Origin: JBCDHN01 sp964351855
Lineage (GTDB): Bacteria; Verrucomicrobiota; Verrucomicrobiia; Verrucomicrobiales; DEV007
DNA length: 64,000 bases
NCBI GenBank assembly: GCA_964351855.1
Contig: CAYGQD010000007.1
Location: forward strand, 9,375-73,374
Reading direction: 5' to 3'
The notes below the pieces were generated by a model. It was not told the DNA's origin and searched no databases. It saw nothing but the letters and a program-made list of their open reading frames with translations. The stretch's first letter is position 1, and each line of letters begins with the position of its first letter. This document shows positions 59,074 through 64,000 of the stretch, piece after piece. The translations under genes were made by a program, and so were the position numbers.

Positions 59074-59220
59074 GCCGCAGAGTCGCAGAGACCGACAGCA
59101 GCGCTGCCTGAAAATTCGCGGCCCTTCGTGCCCTTCGTGTCAAAAACCTGCGGAGCCCGGGCATGATTGGTTTCAGACACGAATGCACGCAAATCCAAAG
59201 CCCCTCTGCGACTCCGCGTC
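59074..59220. repeat. Intergenic inverted repeat (CGCAGAG-type element)
   Basis: GCCGCAGAGTCGCAGAG (59074-59090) and CTCTGCGACTCCGCGTC (59204-59220) are inverted copies matching at 15 of 17 positions. Between them lie CCCTTCGTGCCCTTCGTGTC and ACACGAATGCACGC, sequence phrases typical of dispersed intergenic repeats in many PVC and Bacteroidetes/Chlorobi genomes. Only one copy is present in the window. Confidence 0.7.
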
Positions 59221-59302
59221 TCTGCGAGAGACCTTCTCCAGTGCCCCGGGCTCTGCTACGCAATGGCGTTGCCGTTGGTCCCGGATCTGAAAATGGAGAC
59301 GT

Positions 59303-59698
59303 TCACCCCTCCTTCGGCTCTTGGCTTGGAATCTCGAAGCGGATCTTGTGATCGCGCTTGAACATCATCCCGCCTTCTTTGCCGTCTGGCCCCAGCGTTT
59401 TGATCTCAAACTTACCGGCTCCCAGACGCGTGAAGATGAGCGGATTTCCGGAACGGTCCGTCGGAAAGGCTTCCAGGTAACCGGCTTCCACCACCGCTTC
59501 TAAACTGGCGGGAGCCGCTCCTTGTTCCTCGGCGTAGGTGACGATGGCGGCCTGGGCCCCTTCGAGCAGTCGTCTCGTTTCATTTGCGGGAGGCGTCATC
59601 CGGCCCGCCAACTGCAGGCTGATCAGAAGCACCACGACCAGCAACCCTCCCGCGATGAGGGCGAGTTTTCTGGAACGGAGCTTGTGATCCTCTGACAT
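59303..59698 (-). CDS. Membrane-anchored GspG-like protein without prepilin leader
   Basis: A 131-aa protein: one N-terminal helix (KLALIAGGLLVVVLLISLQ, 11-29) and a C-terminal part that matches the soluble tail of the major pseudopilin GspG (LEAVVEAGYLEAFPTDRSGN, then FEIKTLGPDGKEGG, with the GPDGKEGG calcium loop). The prepilin cleavage motif (G/A-FTxxE) is missing, so it would stay anchored in the inner membrane. This may be a pilin-derived module used for something else, or a mis-evolved copy. It is divergent from the giant TPR gene, and a terminator lies about 600 bases downstream. Confidence 0.75.
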   Translation of the reverse strand: MSEDHKLRSRKLALIAGGLLVVVLLISLQLAGRMTPPANETRRLLEGAQAAIVTYAEEQGAAPASLEAVVEAGYLEAFPTDRSGNPLIFTRLGAGKFEIKTLGPDGKEGGMMFKRDHKIRFEIPSQEPKEG

Positions 59699-59771
59699 AA
59701 TGTCGGGAACCTATTGATGAGAAGCGGACAATCGCAAGCTGTGATCTCCGCCGGGGCGCTTTCCTCGCTCC

Positions 59772-62700
59772 ATGGGCTTTACGAATCGCAATCACCATCC
59801 TAGGATTGCCCCTGTGAGTGTTTCACCGCTGCTGGCCCGCTTTCGCCAAATCACCGTCCTGGGGATTTGGCTGGCCGTGAGCCCGTGGGTGGTGGCGGAA
59901 AAGACCTGGGACGCGAGCGATACCCGACTGGCCAATCACTACATCCAGAGTCTGAGCCAGAATCCGGAGTATGGAAAGGTGCTGGACCTCCTCTGGGATC
60001 ACTACGCCACCCACGATCAAACTCGCCTGCTCCTCCAATACTTCGAAGAAGCGGCGCAGCAGGAGAACGCCTTCGACGCGAAACTGATCCACGCGCATCT
60101 GCTTCGCAAAAAGGGTAATCCGGAAGCGGCCTTGCTGGTCTATGAGGCGATCCAGGCCCAATCTCCCGGAAACCGGTTTGTGATGCGGGCCCTGGCAGAA
60201 GTTCATCGCCAGCTCGGTCATCCCGAAGTCGCCTTGGAGGCCTATTCCCGGCTCGTCGAGTTGCTCGGCTCCGATGCCGACGATTGGAGCGAATTCCAAC
60301 AGATCCGCGCGGATCTGTTTCGCCAACTGAAGCAGCGGGAGGCCGCAATCGCCCTCTGGTTAGAGATTCTCGAAGCGCGTCCCGGCGACCTGAACCTGCG
60401 CAAACAGATCGTCGCCTTCCTTCTCGAAGAAGGCGAAACCCGAACCGCGATCGCCAGCTACGCGCCCTTGCTCGAAAGTTCCGATGTCGAAACGCGGATT
60501 CTCGCGATGAAAGAAGTCGGCCGACTTTACGAATTCCTCGATGACTTCGACAACGCGGTTCGGATCTATCGCGAAGCCCTTTCCACCATCCACTTTAAGC
60601 ACTACCTCCACGACGAATTCCTCGCCCGAATCGTCCGGGTTCACGAGCGATTCTCCCGATCCGACGAGTTGGCCGCAACCTGGAGAACTGCGGCCGAACA
60701 GGCGAACCCGAGCGAGGAATCCCTCCTCCAGATGGTGCAGTTTTACGAGATCGCGGCCAATCCCGTGGAAGAAGAAATCTGGCTACGTCGATTGGTGGAA
60801 CGCGTTCCTTCGAATACGCAGTATCAACAACGCCTGGCCGAGCGCCTCGTCGATAATGACCACTATGAAGAAGCGGAAGCGCTGCTGGAAGTCCTGGCCA
60901 AGAAACTGCGACCGACTCCGCTTCCCATCGTCCTACTCCAGGCTCGGGTCTGGCTCTCCACGCACGGGGTGGAAGAAACCGAGGCCCGCCTGAGCGCGCA
61001 CTTGCAGAAACGGCGCCCCAGCGAGGAAGACCTGAAACAGCTCCTGCGCTTCAGCCAGGCGAACTATCTGGACGGAATGGTGGAGCGGCTCTTGATCGAT
61101 CAATACCAAAACGGATGGGGCGAAGAAGGACGGACGCCGGAGCTGCAACTGGCGGCCTTTCATCACGAACGCGGCCGGCTTCAGGAAGTTCGCGAGCTGC
61201 TGCTCGAATACGCCGAGGGCGCGCGGAACGATCGCGAACGTGGCGAACGCCTCCTCCAGATCTCCAGCGCGTTTCGTGATCTCGGCATGCTCGGCCCCGC
61301 GAAAGAAGCGGTGAAGAAAGCGATCGAAGCAGGTTTGGCAGGGCGCGATCACTACCTGGTTTCCGCCGAAATTCTCGTCGAAGAAAACGCGATCGAAGAA
61401 GCGCTCGCCGAGTTCGAAACCGTCTGGGGCCTGAGCGAAACGGTGGAGCAACGCATCGAAGTCGATCAGCGCATTTTCACGGTGCTGCGAGCGCATTCCG
61501 ATGAAACCAAGCTGGAGAAGCCGCGCAAGATTTCTGAGGGCGAAGGGATGGCTTCCGTCTGGCGGTTCTTTCATCAGCTCCGCGAGAAAATCGAAGACGA
61601 ACCGACTCCGGAAAACCGCTTTCGCCTCGCCTGGTGGTCGGTAAAAACGGCGGAGTACGAAGACGCCTGGAAGCAGCTGACCCTGCTCCACGATCCGCAG
61701 AACCCGACCCTCGCCTACGAAGAACTGCTCCTCGACCTCGGCGAACGGACCAACAGCAAGCAGCTCGTGGTTCGGCAACTCAACCTGATTGCGGAGATCG
61801 AACCGGAGCGGGAAGAAGAAGCGCTAATTCGCCAGGCGCAGATGATGCTGGAGCAGAAGCTGGAAGATCGCGCGATCCGCATGCTTCGATTGCTGGTCGA
61901 TCGCCCGGACGCCTCGCTCAAAGCCGTCCAGGCCCTCGCCAAAGCCTACCACGACCAAGAACGTTTCACGGCGTTGAACGAGCTCTGGGAATCGACCTAC
62001 GCCAAAGCGAACATCCTGGAGCGCCGCCAAATCCTCAAACCGTATGTCGAGTCACTCGTCTCGCTCAAGCAGGTTCCCGACGCGCTCGATCTGATGAGCG
62101 ACATGATCGAGCAAGAGACGGATCTGCTCTTGCGGCGCAAACTCTTCGAGGATCAGCTCACGATCGCCGCGCGCCATACCCTGGTCGATTCCTGGATGTT
62201 ACCGCGCTATGAAGACTCCAGCTCCCGGAACCCGCTCGATCGCTTCTTTCCGGAAGCCGTGGCCCGGATCCATCTGGCGAAGGAGCGAATCGATGAAGCG
62301 TTGGTCGCGATGAAGCGGGCCTACTACATGGCCGATGACGATACCGAACTGCTCAAGGAACTCGGCCAACTCGCCAGTCAATCCAGTGACTTGAAGGCCG
62401 CGATTTACTATCAGCGTCAGTTGATCGCGACCGAAGGCGGCCAGGCCAATCCCGAAGACTGGTTGGAGCTGATCGATCGGCTCGAGCGCGATCTCCGCGT
62501 CACCGAGGCCAACCAAACTCGCCGCCGCCTCGAAGGAAAATTCGGCCAGGACGCGGATTTCCTCAAAGAACTCAGTCGCCATTATCTGGACAGCGGCGAC
62601 CACATTTCCGCCCGGCGCATCCTCACGAAGATCGTGGCACTGCGCTCTTGGGACGCGGAATCGCTGCTCGAGCTCGGCCTGCTCTTTCGCGAAACCGGAG

Positions 62701-64000
62701 AGCCGGACCGCGCCATCGCGGCCTTTCAGCAGATCCTCGCAGAGACCCGGCAATCCGCCCCTTCGCCGAACAGCGCCCTCGAAATCGTCCCCTTCGTCCC
62801 CGCCCGAACCGAGCGGACGATGCCCGGAACAAGCGGCCAGCTGAATCTCGAAGACTTGGCTGTGGCGATCGATGAATACGATTTCCTCCCCGACGATCAG
62901 CTCGAAAAACTCGCCGAATGGATGCGTCAATCGCGCCCGGAATTTCTCCGCAATCCCGGAGACAATCACCCGCTCCGCCTTCGCGCGATTGAAGAACTGG
63001 CACAGCTCGGCGCGGCCGCCGACGCGATCGGGCCGACCGAAGAACTCTGGTCTTCCCATCATCGTCAGGACCACGCTCAAGCCCTGGCCTTGCTCGAAAG
63101 CGTCGTCCTCCCCAAGACCGAAACCCCGGGCACCCCGTGGGATTTACTTTATCCGACGATGGTTCTGCAACACCACGGAATCGCGCAGCTGGAAACCTGG
63201 GTCGCGGACAATCCGGCTCGCAAAGCACATCTCCTCCTCGCGATTTATCTGCTCCTGCGCGAGCCCTCCTTCCAGTTCACCGATGAAGATTTGAACGCCG
63301 CGCTGAAGCTCGTCCGCCTGCCTTTTCGCCAAACCCAGATCTTCGTCAGCGATCTCCGAACCGGCGACCGCCTTCGCGAAGCGCTTCAATTTGGCGAAGC
63401 CGCCGTCGAGACTCAAGGCATCACCGACTACATGTTCTTCGTCGATCTCGCCCTCATTTGCGAGCAGGGCGGCAACGAAACCGGTCGTCTCCACTGGCTG
63501 GAACGCGCCTTCGGTCACCTCTCCCTCGGCACTCGCCTCCCCTACTACGCCTTCTTCACCACCGTCAGTGAAATGTATCGGCTGCAGTCGACCGCCGAAG
63601 ATCAGCAACGCGTCCTGCGCTCGGTTCGCGAGCAGATCCAACAGATGCCGGACAGCATCGAGGAAGTTCGCACCAAAGCGGAGATGTGGCTGATGCTCGC
63701 CACGGATCGTCCGGTCGAGGCGATGGAGTTGCTCGGCGAAGTCGCGCGACTCACGACCCAGCGCCGCAAGCAGTTCACCGGGGAGCGGGATCGCGACAAA
63801 GGCGTCGAAACCTGGGTCGAGCTGGAAACCCTGCTCAAGCTGGCTGGTCAACGGATTCCGCGCGACCAGCTCGCCTCCCTCGCCAACGCCATCAGCGATC
63901 CCGATCTGATTCAACCGGCCCAAGAACACTCTGCGGCCCAGTTTCAGCAATTCCGTATGATCCGTTTGCTCTGGCAACTGGAGACCGCCAATCCGCCGCG
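59772..64000 (+). CDS. Very large exported TPR-repeat protein, 3' end outside window
   Basis: Open from the ATG at 59772 (GTG at 59814 is an alternative) to the right edge, at least 1409 residues. A signal peptide is visible (ITVLGIWLAVSPWVVA). The rest is a chain of tetratricopeptide-like helical pairs, e.g. LIHAHLLRKKGNPEAALLVY, AEVHRQLGHPEVALEAYSRL and VGRLYEFLDDFDNAVRIYRE, rich in Glu, Ala, Leu and Arg. TPR solenoids are protein-interaction scaffolds; giant exported ones are frequent in planctomycetes and verrucomicrobia. Partners and role cannot be read. Translation is continuous, with no stop. Confidence 0.9.
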   Translation, partial: MGFTNRNHHPRIAPVSVSPLLARFRQITVLGIWLAVSPWVVAEKTWDASDTRLANHYIQSLSQNPEYGKVLDLLWDHYATHDQTRLLLQYFEEAAQQENAFDAKLIHAHLLRKKGNPEAALLVYEAIQAQSPGNRFVMRALAEVHRQLGHPEVALEAYSRLVELLGSDADDWSEFQQIRADLFRQLKQREAAIALWLEILEARPGDLNLRKQIVAFLLEEGETRTAIASYAPLLESSDVETRILAMKEVGRLYEFLDDFDNAVRIYREALSTIHFKHYLHDEFLARIVRVHERFSRSDELAATWRTAAEQANPSEESLLQMVQFYEIAANPVEEEIWLRRLVERVPSNTQYQQRLAERLVDNDHYEEAEALLEVLAKKLRPTPLPIVLLQARVWLSTHGVEETEARLSAHLQKRRPSEEDLKQLLRFSQANYLDGMVERLLIDQYQNGWGEEGRTPELQLAAFHHERGRLQEVRELLLEYAEGARNDRERGERLLQISSAFRDLGMLGPAKEAVKKAIEAGLAGRDHYLVSAEILVEENAIEEALAEFETVWGLSETVEQRIEVDQRIFTVLRAHSDETKLEKPRKISEGEGMASVWRFFHQLREKIEDEPTPENRFRLAWWSVKTAEYEDAWKQLTLLHDPQNPTLAYEELLLDLGERTNSKQLVVRQLNLIAEIEPEREEEALIRQAQMMLEQKLEDRAIRMLRLLVDRPDASLKAVQALAKAYHDQERFTALNELWESTYAKANILERRQILKPYVESLVSLKQVPDALDLMSDMIEQETDLLLRRKLFEDQLTIAARHTLVDSWMLPRYEDSSSRNPLDRFFPEAVARIHLAKERIDEALVAMKRAYYMADDDTELLKELGQLASQSSDLKAAIYYQRQLIATEGGQANPEDWLELIDRLERDLRVTEANQTRRRLEGKFGQDADFLKELSRHYLDSGDHISARRILTKIVALRSWDAESLLELGLLFRETGEPDRAIAAFQQILAETRQSAPSPNSALEIVPFVPARTERTMPGTSGQLNLEDLAVAIDEYDFLPDDQLEKLAEWMRQSRPEFLRNPGDNHPLRLRAIEELAQLGAAADAIGPTEELWSSHHRQDHAQALALLESVVLPKTETPGTPWDLLYPTMVLQHHGIAQLETWVADNPARKAHLLLAIYLLLREPSFQFTDEDLNAALKLVRLPFRQTQIFVSDLRTGDRLREALQFGEAAVETQGITDYMFFVDLALICEQGGNETGRLHWLERAFGHLSLGTRLPYYAFFTTVSEMYRLQSTAEDQQRVLRSVREQIQQMPDSIEEVRTKAEMWLMLATDRPVEAMELLGEVARLTTQRRKQFTGERDRDKGVETWVELETLLKLAGQRIPRDQLASLANAISDPDLIQPAQEHSAAQFQQFRMIRLLWQLETANPP

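Larger units (their letters stand above)
58525..59302. other. 778-base intergenic region with hairpin, AT island and repeat
   Basis: No gene is supported here. It contains a minus-strand terminator (58667-58703), an AT-rich island with inverted repeats (58895-58965) and an inverted-repeat element of intergenic type (59074-59220). Short open frames between 58952 and 59361 lie inside the repeat and are not credible. Such a cluster of non-coding elements is unusual in an otherwise dense window. Confidence 0.7.

Noticed and set aside
1..64000. CRISPR array, prophage, integrative element or known defence operon
   Set aside because: No regular short repeats with spacers, cas genes, integrases, capsid or terminase genes, restriction-methylation genes or retrons were recognised.

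Overview
The window reads as a chromosomal piece from a Gram-negative bacterium of the Planctomycetes-Verrucomicrobia-Chlamydiae group, most likely a verrucomicrobium. The main clues are two 'planctomycete-type' cytochrome c / DUF1549 / DUF1553 proteins, two DUF1501 proteins, an exported sulfatase and a sialate-esterase-like hydrolase, together with lipid A synthesis (LpxK) and an outer-membrane autotransporter. The DNA is generally GC-rich. Visibly AT-richer islands lie at about 1.6-4.2 kb, 23.2-25.1 kb, 47.9-49.7 kb and 57.8-59.0 kb. These hold most of the unfamiliar genes. No rRNA, tRNA, CRISPR array, integrase or intact insertion sequence was recognised. A 10-N scaffold gap lies at 49002-49011.

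Layout. 1-10.1 kb: a polysaccharide or sulfated-glycan-type block (partial PSD1 protein, SASA-family esterase, PSD1 protein plus DUF1501 protein), interrupted by an AT-rich gene for a large GYF-like / membrane / TIR-like / PDZ protein. 10.1-16 kb: a metallo-beta-lactamase-fold hydrolase, an amino-acid permease, an exported unknown and an Nramp-like transporter followed by a decayed copy of its own 3' end. 16.3-19.5 kb: an NtrC-type response regulator whose ATPase motifs are all altered, coupled to an exported unknown, then a 3D-domain protein. 19.6-23.2 kb: a dynamin-like GTPase, a sugar isomerase and a NagB-like deaminase. 23.2-25.1 kb: a TerB-like protein and an M48 peptidase carrying a TerB-like tail. 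25.1-30.5 kb: a minus-strand run of circularly permuted ATP-grasp, alpha-E and transglutaminase-like proteins, followed by an internally duplicated exported protein. 30.8-41.3 kb: a divergent Amt-like protein, a metalloprotease autotransporter, LpxK, a Uma2 nuclease, RNase PH, a clan GH-A glycosidase, a pseudopilin, queF-queC and a 2-hydroxyacid dehydrogenase.

41.4-43.4 kb holds an ECF sigma factor, a TetR regulator with two matching candidate operators, and a peroxiredoxin with a clear terminator. 43.5-48 kb: a DUF1501 protein, a hybrid PAS histidine kinase and a nitrilase-family amidase. 48-49.8 kb: small unknowns, a hairpin-rich dispersed-type repeat, the assembly gap and a short GT51-like protein. 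49.8-57.7 kb: two divergent exported unknowns, a sulfatase, an aquaporin, a rhomboid protease, GluQRS and a K+ channel. 57.8 kb to the end: two overlapping small unknowns, a 780-bp intergenic region with a terminator, an AT island and a repeat, a GspG-like protein and a very large exported TPR protein that runs off the end.

Functionally, most of the window is housekeeping and surface or glycan metabolism. The best candidates for something new are the 759-aa TIR-like/PDZ membrane protein, the ATPase-dead NtrC-type regulator, the TerB/M48 pair and the protein linked to the ATP-grasp/alpha-E/transglutaminase cluster. No complete multi-gene defence system was identified.
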